56,762 nucleotides of DNA from Fibrobacteria bacterium GUT307. GTDB lineage: Bacteria; Fibrobacterota; Fibrobacteria; Fibrobacterales; Fibrobacteraceae. A model generated the notes under the pieces. It was not told the origin of the DNA. It did not search any database and saw nothing but the letters and a program-made list of their open reading frames with translations. The position numbers were made by a program, and so were the translations under genes. Shown in pieces: positions 42,278-50,593 of the stretch (position 1 is its first letter; every line of letters begins with the position of its first letter). The stretch lies in assembly GCA_001462235.1 (NCBI GenBank), contig LIUI01000022.1, positions 1 to 56,762 on the forward strand, in the 5' to 3' direction.

Positions 42278-45012
42278 AATTCCTCCAATGCCGCTTTGCT
42301 TTTTTCCACAATATCCTTTTGTGTAGCTAATTTTTGCTGTTCGCCATCTATAACCGCTGCGGGGGCGTTTTTCACAAAATTTTCGTTGGAAAGTTTTTTC
42401 TCAATATTAACTGCAAAATTCTCTGCCTTTTCAATTTCTTTTTTTAAACGGGCAATTTCCTTTTCTTTATCTAAAATACCTTCTAGCGGAATAAAGAGTT
42501 CCCCGCCGGGGATAACCACACTTGCGCTAAATGCAGGCTTTTTTAAATCCACTCCGAATTCAAAGGAAGAAAGACCGCTCAAATCCATTATCATATTTTT
42601 GCAATTTTCCAATTTTTCCGAGGTGCGTGCAACGGCTGCAATTTTTTGAGCAGGTGCTATGGAATAACGGCCCCGCACGGAACGGACTGCCTCTACAATG
42701 GCAAAAACATCTTCAAACTGCTTTTCAATTTCTGCATTTATCAACTTTTCGTTTGCCTTTGGCCATTGCCTTAAAATAACCCTTTGCGAATTTGGGAAAA
42801 GAATAGAATTCAATTCCTCCGTAATAAAAGGCATTATCGGGTGCAGCAAATCCAAAACCGTGTAAAGCGAATGCGAGAGCAAAGAACTGGATTCCTTGGA
42901 AATATCGCCCTTCTTAATTTCCAAATAACGGCTGCACAAATCGTCCCAAACAAAATGATAAATTATAGCCGCATATTCGGAAAACCGGTAATTTTCAAAG
43001 GCATTCTGAATTTGCCTTACAACAGTATTTAACCGAGACAATATCCACTTATCTTCCAACTTAGCACAACTCTCAACTCGGAGCTCTTCACTCTCAACTA
43101 TATGCGGTTGCAAAAATCTTGCCGCATTCCACAATTTATTTCCAAAATTCCGCCCTATTTCAAATTTTTCGCTTACATTTATTTCCCTGCCGTCTTCCAA
43201 TTTTTCTTTTTTAACAGGCAGCCTTGCCTCTTGATTTTCCGTGCACATTGAACACATAACAAAACGCAGGGCATCTGCGCCGTATTTTTCAATGATGTCA
43301 AGTGGGTCCACCCCATTGCCGAGCGATTTGCTCATTCTGCGCCCAAGCCCATCTAAAATTGTGGGGTTGATATAAACATTGTCAAACGGAATTTTGCCCA
43401 AATTTTCTTGGCTAAAAATAACCATTCTAGCAACCCAGAGTGAAATTATATCCCGCGCAGTTACAAGAACCGATGTTGGATAAAAATCTTTTAAATCTTC
43501 TGTTTCACCAGGCCATCCCATTGTGCTATGGGGCCAAAGCGCAGAACTGAACCAAGTATCTAAAACATCGGGATCTCTGGTTAATTTTAATCCTTCAATC
43601 TCATTTTCCTTCAAATCCATTTCCAGAGAACAAACCAGCCAATCACCGCTTTCCGCTTTATAAAAATGAATATCGCTCCTATCTAAAAAACATCCTTTCA
43701 GAATTTCTTCAACTCTCAACCCTCCACTCTCAACTCTCAACTTCTCCACATGCCATATTGGGATTTGATGACCCCACCAGAGTTGCCTTGATATGCACCA
43801 GTCTCGTTTTTCGCCTAGCCAGTTTAGGTAATTTTTTGCATAGCGTGCAGGGGTGAATTTTACCTCGCCGTTTTCTACTGCTTGCATAGCTCGTTCTGCT
43901 AGTTTGTCCATTTTTACAAACCATTGGTCGCTTAAATACGGTTCTATTATAGTTTTGGAGCGGTCGCTTTTTCCAATCTGCATCTCGTGGTCTTCTACTT
44001 TGAGCAATAAACCTGCTTTTTCCAAGCCCTCAACAACGGCAGTTCTAGCTTTTTCGCCTTTTAAGCCTTTAAACTCGCCTGCATTTTCATTCAGAGAGCC
44101 ATCTTCGTTTAGGATATTGAGCATTGGCAATTTGTGGCGAAGCCCTGTTGCGTAATCGTTTGGGTCGTGGGCGGGGGTAACCTTTACCGAGCCTGTTCCA
44201 AATTCCATGTCAACCAAAATTGCATCTGCTATAACCGGAATTTCCCTATTCACAAAGGGAACGAGCAGGGTTTTGCCTATAAATTTTTTGTAGCGTTCGT
44301 CTTCCGAGTGAACTGCTACGGCTGTATCGCCTAAAATGGTTTCCGGGCGGGTGGTTGCAACGGGAATGTAGCCGCTGCCGTCTGCGAGTGGGTATTTGAA
44401 AGTCCAAAAATGCCCTTTGACTGTTTCGTGATAAATTTCGTCGTCTGCAACGGCGGTGTGCAAATGGGTATCCCAATTCACCAAGCGTTTACCCCGGTAA
44501 ATCAAGCCTTTTTTAAAAAGATTAAAGAAGGCATAGCGAACCGCTTTTGCACAAATCGAGTCAAGGGTAAATCTTTGCCTGTCCCAATCGCAGCTTGAAC
44601 CCAGCAATTTTAACTGGTTTGTAATGCGGGCTTCGTATTCATCTTTCCATTTCCAAATTCTTTTAACCAGTTCTTCTCTGCCCAAATCGTGGCGGGTCTT
44701 TTTTTCGTCTTGGAGCAATCGTTTTTCCACAACTGCTTGCGTTGCTATTCCTGCGTGGTCTGTGCCGGGTATCCAAAGCGTATTTTTGCCCAGTTTTCTG
44801 TTATAGCGAATGAGAATATCTTGAATGGTATTGTTAAGCGCATGGCCAAGGTGCAGAGCACCGGTTACATTTGGCGGCGGAATCACAATGGAAAAATGCT
44901 CTTGTTTTTTTGCAGCGGGATTTGCATCGCTCGCCGGCTTAAAATTTTTTTGCTCGTCCCAGTTTTTGAGCCATTTACTTTCAATTTCTCTATGATTGTA
45001 GCGGGTTTCCAT
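42265..45012 (-). CDS. valS: valyl-tRNA synthetase
   Basis: The 915-residue protein has the class I HIGH motif (PPPNVTGALHLGHALNN), TDHAGIATQ, the editing domain (VATTRPETILGDTAVAVH), and KMSKS (GRRMSKSLGNG). A C-terminal coiled coil (DKEKEIARLKKEIEKAENFA) is also present. It charges tRNA-Val. Two stretches, EKLRVESGGLRVEE in the CP1 region and ELRVES between the catalytic and anticodon domains, are encoded by the CTCAACT repeat. The ATG is 7 nt after TACATT. The gene runs into dnaX with a 13-bp overlap. Confidence 0.96.
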   Translation of the reverse strand: METRYNHREIESKWLKNWDEQKNFKPASDANPAAKKQEHFSIVIPPPNVTGALHLGHALNNTIQDILIRYNRKLGKNTLWIPGTDHAGIATQAVVEKRLLQDEKKTRHDLGREELVKRIWKWKDEYEARITNQLKLLGSSCDWDRQRFTLDSICAKAVRYAFFNLFKKGLIYRGKRLVNWDTHLHTAVADDEIYHETVKGHFWTFKYPLADGSGYIPVATTRPETILGDTAVAVHSEDERYKKFIGKTLLVPFVNREIPVIADAILVDMEFGTGSVKVTPAHDPNDYATGLRHKLPMLNILNEDGSLNENAGEFKGLKGEKARTAVVEGLEKAGLLLKVEDHEMQIGKSDRSKTIIEPYLSDQWFVKMDKLAERAMQAVENGEVKFTPARYAKNYLNWLGEKRDWCISRQLWWGHQIPIWHVEKLRVESGGLRVEEILKGCFLDRSDIHFYKAESGDWLVCSLEMDLKENEIEGLKLTRDPDVLDTWFSSALWPHSTMGWPGETEDLKDFYPTSVLVTARDIISLWVARMVIFSQENLGKIPFDNVYINPTILDGLGRRMSKSLGNGVDPLDIIEKYGADALRFVMCSMCTENQEARLPVKKEKLEDGREINVSEKFEIGRNFGNKLWNAARFLQPHIVESEELRVESCAKLEDKWILSRLNTVVRQIQNAFENYRFSEYAAIIYHFVWDDLCSRYLEIKKGDISKESSSLLSHSLYTVLDLLHPIMPFITEELNSILFPNSQRVILRQWPKANEKLINAEIEKQFEDVFAIVEAVRSVRGRYSIAPAQKIAAVARTSEKLENCKNMIMDLSGLSSFEFGVDLKKPAFSASVVIPGGELFIPLEGILDKEKEIARLKKEIEKAENFAVNIEKKLSNENFVKNAPAAVIDGEQQKLATQKDIVEKSKAALEELCLT
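43066..43101. repeat. CTCAACT repeat copy in valS (anticodon-side)
   Basis: The plus strand reads ACAACTCTCAACTC then CACTCTCAACTATA, with a short interruption. It is translated on the minus strand as part of VESEELRVESC. In frame. Confidence 0.65.
43708..43745. repeat. CTCAACT repeat copy in valS (CP1)
   Basis: The plus strand has CAACTCTCAAC, CCTCCACTCTCAACTCTCAA and CTTC units. On the minus strand they encode EKLRVESGGLRVEE in the editing/CP1 region. In frame. Confidence 0.7.
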
Positions 45013-45050
45013 GAATGGGAATGTAGAAAAATTTATCTATCTTTCCCACA
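45013..45050. promoter_or_regulatory. divergent leaderless promoters, valS / M24 peptidase
   Basis: The minus-strand -10 TACATT (45020-45025) and plus-strand TATCTT (45038-45043) are 12 bp apart. Each is exactly 7 nt from its own start codon and neither gene has a Shine-Dalgarno sequence. Confidence 0.65.
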
Positions 45051-46304
45051 ATGAAATATTCACAAGTGTTCCTTTCCGAAGGGTTAGGAGACAAGGCTCC
45101 GCTTTATTATGCCAAACGCAGGCAGGAGCATTTGAAAAATTTGAATTCATTATGCGTTTATTTTTCTGTTCAGAGCGAAAATCAAGAGAGAATTTGCCAA
45201 AACCCGGAATTTTTATACCTTACGGGCATAAATCAAAGCGGCGCAATTTTGGTTTTAGACCCGCAAACGGAAAGTGAAATTTTGTTTTTAGGAAAAAAAA
45301 ATGCTAAAAAGGAGTTTTGGAATGGAATTAGGCTAGGATTGCCGGAACCGTACATAAAGGAAATTACGGGTTTTAAAAATATTTTACCCTTAGAAGAATT
45401 TAGCCTTTGGTTTGAAAAACGGATTGAAAACCTAGAGGAAAATCATATCTTTTCAAATGATATTCAAAACAAACTGTTAAATTGCAAACAAGAAATCAAA
45501 GATGTTTCTAGAATTCACCTTTCTCAAAGGGTTGTTTTGGAACCGGAGAGAATTGTTCTTGCAAAAAAAGCACAGGAAATTACTAAAAATGCCTTTCTAA
45601 AAATCTTGCCAAAAATTTCCAACTACAAAAACGAGCGTATGCTGTGTGCCAACCTTGAATGCTTTATGCTGCAACAAACAAACAATGGCCTAGCCTTTCC
45701 AAGCATAGTAGCAGCCGGCAAAAATGCCGCTACCCTGCATTATTCAAAAAAAGACTGCCTTATTGAAAGAGAAAATTTAATCCTTTTGGATTTTGGCTGC
45801 CGCTATAATGCTGTTTGCAGCGATATTTCCCGTACCCTTCCCGCAAGCGGAAAATTCAATCCTTTGCAAAAACTGCTCTACAAAATAGTTTTAGATACGC
45901 AAAAATTTCATGAAAAAAATGTAAAAGCCAATATATTTTTAGAAGAGCTTGGTAAGGAGGCTTGGCTTTTTTTAGAAAAAAAACTGAAAGAACGCTTTAC
46001 TAAACGCGGTGGAAAAATGAAACGCTGCTACAATAAAAATCCGCATGGCATTAGCCATTTAATCGGAGACATTGTGCACGAAGGAATGCCGGACAAGGAT
46101 TACCTTAAAGAACCCTTGAGACCCGGAATGTTAATCTCAAATGAACCCGGCATTTACGGCTATTTTGAAATAGAAATAGACGGAAAACTTTACGCCGAGC
46201 ATCTCGGAATTCGTTTGGAAGACGATTTGCTAATCACAGAAAATGGTTGCGAAAATTTGTCTAAAGGAATCCCTAAAGAGATTGAGGAGATTCAGAACCC
46301 TTAA
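45051..46304 (+). CDS. M24 family metallopeptidase (aminopeptidase P-like)
   Basis: The 417-residue protein has an N-terminal aminopeptidase P-type domain (RICQNPEFLYLTGINQSGAI) and a pita-bread catalytic domain. Metal ligands are the Asp of LLDFGCRYN, the Asp of VCSDISRTLP, the His of HGISHLIGD, the Glu of ISNEPGIYGY and the Glu of IRLEDDLLI. It removes X-Pro N-terminal residues from peptides. The start is 7 nt after TATCTT. The 3' end overlaps the glycosyltransferase gene by 32 bp. Confidence 0.9.
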   Translation: MKYSQVFLSEGLGDKAPLYYAKRRQEHLKNLNSLCVYFSVQSENQERICQNPEFLYLTGINQSGAILVLDPQTESEILFLGKKNAKKEFWNGIRLGLPEPYIKEITGFKNILPLEEFSLWFEKRIENLEENHIFSNDIQNKLLNCKQEIKDVSRIHLSQRVVLEPERIVLAKKAQEITKNAFLKILPKISNYKNERMLCANLECFMLQQTNNGLAFPSIVAAGKNAATLHYSKKDCLIERENLILLDFGCRYNAVCSDISRTLPASGKFNPLQKLLYKIVLDTQKFHEKNVKANIFLEELGKEAWLFLEKKLKERFTKRGGKMKRCYNKNPHGISHLIGDIVHEGMPDKDYLKEPLRPGMLISNEPGIYGYFEIEIDGKLYAEHLGIRLEDDLLITENGCENLSKGIPKEIEEIQNP

Positions 46305-46995
46305 ACCTCAATCTAAGCACCAAAAAGAAGGCTTCTGATATTATGCCGCCGCTCATTTTTGATGTGCCTTTTGTTCTGTCTGTGAAAACTATGGGAATTT
46401 CCTTTATTTTTAAGCCTTTTTTCCAGAGTTTATGCGTTGTTTCTATTTGAAAACAATATCCATCGCTCTTTAATTTGTCTAAGTCTAGGCTTTGCAAAGC
46501 ACTGCGGCTAAAACATTTGAAGCCTCCTGTGGCATCTGAAAAAGGCATTCCTGTTGCAATTCTTGTGTAAAGATTTGCGCCATAGCTCAAAATTAACCTT
46601 TTCCAGTCCCAGTTCACAACGGAAATTTTTCCTTTCAAATACCTGCTTCCCAAAATCAAATCTGCATTTTCGGATTCTTTTAAAAAAGTGCTTAAAGCCT
46701 GCGGGTTGTGGCTTCCGTCTGCATCCATTTCAAAAATTCTATCGTAATCCTTTTCCAATGCCCATCTAAAGCCGGCTACATAAGCTGTGCCAAGCCCCAT
46801 CTTTTTTTCTCGCCGCAAAATATGAACTCGGTTATTTTCTTTGCTCAAATTTTCTACAAAATCTCCCGTGCCGTCTGGGGAGCCGTCGTCCACAACTAGG
46901 ATTTCCAGATTTTCATTTTGTTTTAATACCAAAGGAATAAAATCCGGAATGTTTTCCATTTCGTTGTAAGTGGGGATTATAACTAGAGGTTTCAT
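46273..46995 (-). CDS. polyprenol-phosphate mannosyltransferase-like GT2 enzyme
   Basis: The 240-residue protein has VIIPTYNEMENIPDFI, ILVVDDGSPDGTGDF, GLGTAYVAGFRWAL, the DxD-type FEMDADGSHNP, and GSRYLKGKISVVNWDWKR. This is the DPM1 subgroup of GT2, without the C-terminal membrane domain. It would transfer mannose or glucose to polyprenyl phosphate for envelope glycans. It follows leuD after 7 nt on the same strand, with no clear Shine-Dalgarno sequence. Confidence 0.9.
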   Translation of the reverse strand: MKPLVIIPTYNEMENIPDFIPLVLKQNENLEILVVDDGSPDGTGDFVENLSKENNRVHILRREKKMGLGTAYVAGFRWALEKDYDRIFEMDADGSHNPQALSTFLKESENADLILGSRYLKGKISVVNWDWKRLILSYGANLYTRIATGMPFSDATGGFKCFSRSALQSLDLDKLKSDGYCFQIETTHKLWKKGLKIKEIPIVFTDRTKGTSKMSGGIISEAFFLVLRLRFKGSESPQSL

Positions 46996-47002
46996 ATTGG
47001 TT

Positions 47003-47590
47003 TTAGTAGGGGAGGGATTTTGCTAGGGTTTCAATTTTTTCTTTATTCAAAAGCAAAACGCTTCTGGCATGCCAAGAACCGTCTAAGAATTGCCCACGCG
47101 GGCCATCTGCCAATTTGAGAGCAAAGGATTTTTCGCCAAGCGTGGCTTTAAGTTCCTTGGTGCAAACGGAAAATTCCGCAGACGGGTTTTTCTCAATCCA
47201 TTCCAAAATTTCTTCAATAATTTCGTGATTTGCAGTAAAGCATGGAATTCCTATTGAAACGCAGTTCCCAAAGAAAATTTCGCTATAACTTTCTGCTATA
47301 ATGGCTTTTATTCCAAAGCGCAAAAGAGCTTGTGGGGCATGCTCCCTGCTGGAACCGCAGCCAAAATTGCGATTGGAAACCAAAATCCCTGCTCCCTTAT
47401 ATTTGGGCTCTCTAAAAGGGTGTGTTTTGCCCTGTTTGCTAATATCTTCAATATCGTCTTCAAAGGCATGTTCACCCAAGCCCTCAAAAGTTACGCTTTT
47501 CAAAAACCGTGCCGGTATAATACGGTCTGTATCAATATCATTGCCCTTAAGCGGCAAGCCTTTGCTTCTTATTTGTTCTATAGTGCGCAT
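47003..47590 (-). CDS. leuD: 3-isopropylmalate dehydratase small subunit
   Basis: The 195-residue protein has GNDIDTDRIIPARFLKSVTF, NFGCGSSREHAPQALLRFGI, ESYSEIFFGNCVSIGIP and a C-terminal swivel domain. LeuD with LeuC isomerises isopropylmalate in leucine synthesis. No leuC is found here. The ATG is 6 nt after TAAATT (minus strand, 47597-47602), so the mRNA is probably leaderless. It may be co-transcribed with the GT2 gene. Confidence 0.93.
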   Translation of the reverse strand: MRTIEQIRSKGLPLKGNDIDTDRIIPARFLKSVTFEGLGEHAFEDDIEDISKQGKTHPFREPKYKGAGILVSNRNFGCGSSREHAPQALLRFGIKAIIAESYSEIFFGNCVSIGIPCFTANHEIIEEILEWIEKNPSAEFSVCTKELKATLGEKSFALKLADGPRGQFLDGSWHARSVLLLNKEKIETLAKSLPY

Positions 47591-47607
47591 ATTATAAATT
47601 TAGAAAT

Positions 47608-48168
47608 TCATTTTCCTATCATTGAGAAAAATTCGGCTCTTGTGGTGGGGTTGCTTTTGAAAGTGCCTATCAGTTTGCTTGTGAACATTACGGAACCTGT
47701 TTTTTTTATGCCTCTGATAGTCATGCAGGTGTGGGCGCATTCGAGTACTACACCTACACCCTGCGGTTCTAAGGATTTATGTATGAGTTCTGCTATCTGG
47801 GTGGTAAGGCGTTCCTGTACTTGGGGGCGGCGGGCGTAAAAATCAACGGCACGGGCTAGTTTTGAAAGCCCTACTATGCGGTTGCCCGGCACGTATGCCA
47901 AATGAGCTACGCCGGTGAATGGCAAAAAATGATGTTCGCATATACTGGTTACCGGAATGTCTTTTAAGAGTATCATCTCATCGTATTTTTCAACGAATTG
48001 AGTGGCTAAAATATCTTCTTCTTTTTCTTGGTTATTTAGTCCGCATAAGAGTTCTGCGTACATTTTTGCTACGCGTGTAGGCGTTTTTTGCAAGCCTTCT
48101 CTTGAGGGATTTTCCCCCAAACCTTCTAAGACAAGGCGAAAGCCGTCTTCGATTTTCTTTAAATCCAT
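47608..48168 (-). CDS. folE: GTP cyclohydrolase I
   Basis: The 186-residue protein has EGLQKTPTRVAKMYAEL, ICEHHFLPFTGVAHLAYVPG with zinc His and Cys residues, IVGLSKLARAVDFYARRPQV, and VLECAHTCMTIRG. It starts tetrahydrofolate or queuosine precursor synthesis from GTP. The start at 48168 is 6 nt after TACCTT; a longer frame to 48210 crosses the promoter. A 34-bp copy of its promoter and first codons lies at 49598-49631. Confidence 0.95.
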   Translation of the reverse strand: MDLKKIEDGFRLVLEGLGENPSREGLQKTPTRVAKMYAELLCGLNNQEKEEDILATQFVEKYDEMILLKDIPVTSICEHHFLPFTGVAHLAYVPGNRIVGLSKLARAVDFYARRPQVQERLTTQIAELIHKSLEPQGVGVVLECAHTCMTIRGIKKTGSVMFTSKLIGTFKSNPTTRAEFFSMIGK

Positions 48169-48186
48169 AGCAGGAAGGTAGAAAAT
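48153..48186 (-). repeat. folE promoter/start region, copy 1 of a 34-bp duplication
   Basis: This 34-bp stretch covers the folE -10 element and first five codons. It differs from 49598-49631 by one base. The two copies bracket the leader ORF, the FISUMP lipoprotein and the repeat element C. Confidence 0.8.
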
Positions 48187-48203
48187 AAATTTCCTAATAT
48201 ATC

Positions 48204-48232
48204 TTGACAAGCCCCAAAAATATTTCTACATT
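48204..48232 (+). promoter_or_regulatory. strong promoter of the FISUMP lipoprotein leader
   Basis: TTGACA (48204-48209), a 17-nt spacer and TACATT (48227-48232) form one of the best promoters in the window. Seven bases later an ATG opens a 22-codon frame, so that frame would be leaderless. The promoter is 180 nt upstream of the FISUMP lipoprotein start. Confidence 0.7.
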
Positions 48233-48239
48233 TGTGCTC

Positions 48240-48308
48240 ATGATGTTATACAACGCCCCCAATACGGCAACCGGAGCTTTAAGTGCAGGCCAAGCCTTGC
48301 ACCCGTAA
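48240..48308 (+). CDS. putative leader peptide (22 aa), uncertain
   Basis: An ATG 7 nt after a strong promoter opens a short frame that ends at TAA. The peptide is MMLYNAPNTATGALSAGQAL followed by HP. A hairpin TGCAGGC-CAA-GCCTTGCA overlaps its last codons. It could be a regulatory leader ORF, or the transcript may be a small RNA and the ORF accidental. Beyond it, 48309-48412 holds no gene that I can see, only AT-rich leader before AAGGAGTTCATT and the FISUMP start. Confidence 0.35.
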   Translation: MMLYNAPNTATGALSAGQALHP

Positions 48309-48412
48309 CCGAAATGCCGGGAATGTCATCAAAACATATATATACGCGTTCAACTTTTTCCCATACATAAAATCAGAATTTCCCTTTAAACCCCTCAACA
48401 AAGGAGTTCATT

Positions 48413-49231
48413 ATGAACAGTACTAAGCTAGGTTTCAAAAACCTCTATTTTCCCATCCTCTTTATCTTCTTCATCGGGGGTATCGTGGTTCAGATACTCG
48501 CTTCCTGCTCACCAGACAGTGGCGGTGGCTTTCCTCCATCGTCATCGTCAGTTGTCGATGGTGGTTCTAGCAGTTCTAATTTCTTTGAAACGGTAACCAT
48601 CGGAAGCCAAACCTGGATGGCTAAGAATTTAGATTCTAATGTGCCCGGCAGCAAATGTTACGGTGAAGGCGGCCTGGTTTATGATAATGAAAGTGGCAAT
48701 TACATTATGTTATCGGGTAGCGAAGTTCAGGCCAATTGCGCAAAGCATGGCAGATTGTACGATTGGTCAACGGCAATGAACCTTCCATCAAGTTGTAACT
48801 CAAGTAGTTGCTCAAGCCAAATACAGTCAAAGCATCAAGGTATTTGTCCTTCTGGTTGGTATATTCCGAGCAATGATGATTGGGATAAGCTGTTCCGTTG
48901 GGTAGATGGGGAGAATAACGGCGAAGGTAGTGAGAAAAGTCATTACGACAGCTATACAGCAGGCAGGTATCTGAAAGCAACTAGTGGCTGGAACTATTAT
49001 GATGGTGTTAGTGGCAATGGCATGGACAAGTACAACTTTTCTGCTCTGCCAGGCGGCTACGGCTACTCTGGCGGTTTCGGCAATGTTGGCTACTACGGTA
49101 ATTGGTGGAGCAGTAGCGAGAGCTTTAGCAACATTGCCTACAGCAGGTACATGGATTACGGCATAGAGTACGCGGGCTATAACTACGACGTTAAGGGCTA
49201 CTTGTTTAGTGTTCGTTGTCTCCAGAACTGA
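48413..49231 (+). CDS. FISUMP-domain lipoprotein
   Basis: The 272-residue protein has a signal with lipobox LASC (about Cys32), a short linker with two SSSS blocks, and then the FISUMP domain. The domain motifs are FETVTIGSQTWMAKNLD, GRLYDWSTAM, GICPSGWYIPSNDDWDKLF, FSALPGGYGYSGGF and NWWSSSES, and it ends SVRCLQN. It is probably on the cell surface. AAGGAGTTCATT precedes the ATG. The long leader from 48240 suggests regulation before translation. Confidence 0.88.
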   Translation: MNSTKLGFKNLYFPILFIFFIGGIVVQILASCSPDSGGGFPPSSSSVVDGGSSSSNFFETVTIGSQTWMAKNLDSNVPGSKCYGEGGLVYDNESGNYIMLSGSEVQANCAKHGRLYDWSTAMNLPSSCNSSSCSSQIQSKHQGICPSGWYIPSNDDWDKLFRWVDGENNGEGSEKSHYDSYTAGRYLKATSGWNYYDGVSGNGMDKYNFSALPGGYGYSGGFGNVGYYGNWWSSSESFSNIAYSRYMDYGIEYAGYNYDVKGYLFSVRCLQN

Positions 49232-49244
49232 GCGCGAAACCTTT

Positions 49245-49351
49245 TTGTCTGAACCCCGATGCCCCCGATGAAAAGGATTAACCCGATTATGTAGCATTAA
49301 ATGTTGAAATCCCCTAAATCCTAAAAATCGGGGGTATCTGGGTTCAGACAA
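49245..49351. mobile_element. 107-bp inverted-repeat element C (MITE-like)
   Basis: Ends of 25 bp (starting TTGTCTGAACCC and ending GGGTTCAGACAA) are inverted repeats with about 23 matching bases. They flank a central AT-rich stretch that contains GGATTAACCCGATT and CCCCTAAATCCTAAAAATCG. No coding capacity. Part of the element occurs at 16631-16646, and one end recurs at 56741-56762. It may also act as a bidirectional terminator behind the FISUMP gene. A transposase is not present in the window. Confidence 0.6.
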
Positions 49352-49631
49352 TATAGAGAAAAACCATCTACAGCGGAATATTGATTTTTATGATGTTTAG
49401 GCGTAGCAAAGGACTGAACGATTGAGGTGCTTCACTGCCTAGCTGCCATTGCAAGCACTACATTGCTCCAATGACTTTTTGAACCTTGGAAATATTACAA
49501 AGATTTAAATGCGTGAAAATGCGCTATGGGATTAACGGAAAAGTTCAATTTCCAAAAATTGCAGGCATGATGACAAATGCCAGGTAGCAGTCTCCTGTTT
49601 TCTTTAAATCCATGGCAGGAAGGTAGAAAAT
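49352..49631. other. intergenic stretch with duplicated folE promoter
   Basis: No protein gene is supported between 49352 and 49597. The sequence is AT-rich with no strong repeat. At 49598-49631 lies the duplicate of the folE promoter region. It drives a 22-codon minus-strand frame at 49545-49613 that begins MDLKK like folE and then diverges. This is best seen as a remnant. Confidence 0.5.
49598..49631 (-). repeat. folE promoter/start region, copy 2 of a 34-bp duplication
   Basis: TTTCTTTAAATCCATGGCAG and GAAGGTAGAAAAT match the folE region at 48153-48186 with a single change. The -10 box and start codon spacing are kept. Confidence 0.8.
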
Positions 49632-49949
49632 TTACACCCCTTGCACCCTCTGTATGGAATGCAACTGCAAAGGAATACCCTCTACGGATTTTGTGGCCCG
49701 GCGAGTGAGAACGCAGGGAAAACTGCGGCCGGCACGGTTACGCATTCTTATTTGCAAAACATCTTCGCTTTTCGCGTGGCTAATATCCTCTTTGTAGCGA
49801 TATAGATCGCACAAATAGTGCCATTTAACCTCGCTTTGCTCAAAGCCAAACATTTTGCAAAAACGCTTATTGGCTATGAGTATGCGGCCGGCTTTGTTCG
49901 CTATGCAAACAGCTTCTTGCGCTTCATTTATATTTTCGTCTATGGTCAT
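49632..49949 (-). CDS. single PAS-domain protein
   Basis: The 105-residue protein is one PAS domain: INEAQEAVCIANKAGRILIA, NKRFCKMFGFEQSEVKWHYL and CDLYRYKEDI, then the C-terminal strands RAGRSFPCVLTRRATKS. No kinase, receiver or membrane segment is attached. CGGAGGCACT precedes the ATG, which overlaps the stop of the LamG-like gene. It is probably a partner or sensor of another protein. The longer frame to 50129 is antisense-like sequence within the upstream gene and is rejected. Confidence 0.75.
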   Translation of the reverse strand: MTIDENINEAQEAVCIANKAGRILIANKRFCKMFGFEQSEVKWHYLCDLYRYKEDISHAKSEDVLQIRMRNRAGRSFPCVLTRRATKSVEGIPLQLHSIQRVQGV

Positions 49950-50593
49950 AGTGCCTCCGTGTTCATTGAAAGTCCGTCTATTGCAAAGGGAATCCCGGCT
50001 TTGCCTAAATAAACAGGGGATTCTGAAAAGGGCAAAACAGCTATGATCCGCTCTTCCCGGGCTACCGCAGAACCGTCTTGATAAAGCGTTAAATAACGGC
50101 CGTCCCACTTTGCTTCTACAAAAGTCCATAAACCTGCTTTTACAGGTTTTTTAGATAAAACTGCGTATTCACAGGTAAAATTCAATGTTTCGCTTGGCAA
50201 AAAGAATGCAAAGGCGGGGGTATCTGTGCCGCAGGCTCCATTCACAAGAGCAAGGCTAAAGCCCAAAGGCTTGCTAACCAAGTTATAAGGCGTGGCAGAT
50301 TTTTCCGGTAAGCTGTCTATTTTGAACCACGCGCTGATTTCAAAAGCAACCGCCACAGAGAATTTTCCGCCATCTTCCAAGGAGGCTATATAGCTGTTTG
50401 GATTTTTGAAAGCAAGCGCTGTTTGGCTGTGGCCATCTCTGCCTACAGTAGGTAAAACCTCGTTGTAAGCGAGGGCATTGGTTTCTTCGCTTGTGCCGCC
50501 GGCAACGCTAGGCGGTTGCTCTGGCTGCGGTTTTTTTGCACCCGTGCAAGATAGCAGTAATGCCAGCAGCGCAATTAATGAAAATGTTTTCAT
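49946..50593 (-). CDS. lipoprotein with LamG-like (concanavalin) domain
   Basis: MKTFSLIALLALLLSC is a lipoprotein signal with Cys16 of a 215-residue protein. The body follows the LamG/Laminin_G_3 pattern: LAFKNPNSYIASLEDGGKFS, VAVAFEISAWFKIDSLP, NLVSKPLGFSLALVNG and LWTFVEAKWDGRYLTLYQDG. It may bind polysaccharide or protein at the surface. It is coupled by ATGA-type overlaps to both neighbours. Family assignment is by fold pattern only. Confidence 0.72.
   Translation of the reverse strand: MKTFSLIALLALLLSCTGAKKPQPEQPPSVAGGTSEETNALAYNEVLPTVGRDGHSQTALAFKNPNSYIASLEDGGKFSVAVAFEISAWFKIDSLPEKSATPYNLVSKPLGFSLALVNGACGTDTPAFAFFLPSETLNFTCEYAVLSKKPVKAGLWTFVEAKWDGRYLTLYQDGSAVAREERIIAVLPFSESPVYLGKAGIPFAIDGLSMNTEAL

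Noticed and set aside
48240-48360. SRP RNA (4.5S) or other known structured RNA upstream of the FISUMP gene
   Set aside because: A GGAA-type tetraloop and the conserved SRP apical motif are not present. Only one simple hairpin is seen.
49545-49613. 22-codon frame starting MDLKK as a real gene or folE fragment
   Set aside because: Only the first five codons and promoter match folE; the rest shows no recognisable homology. It is kept only as a duplication remnant.
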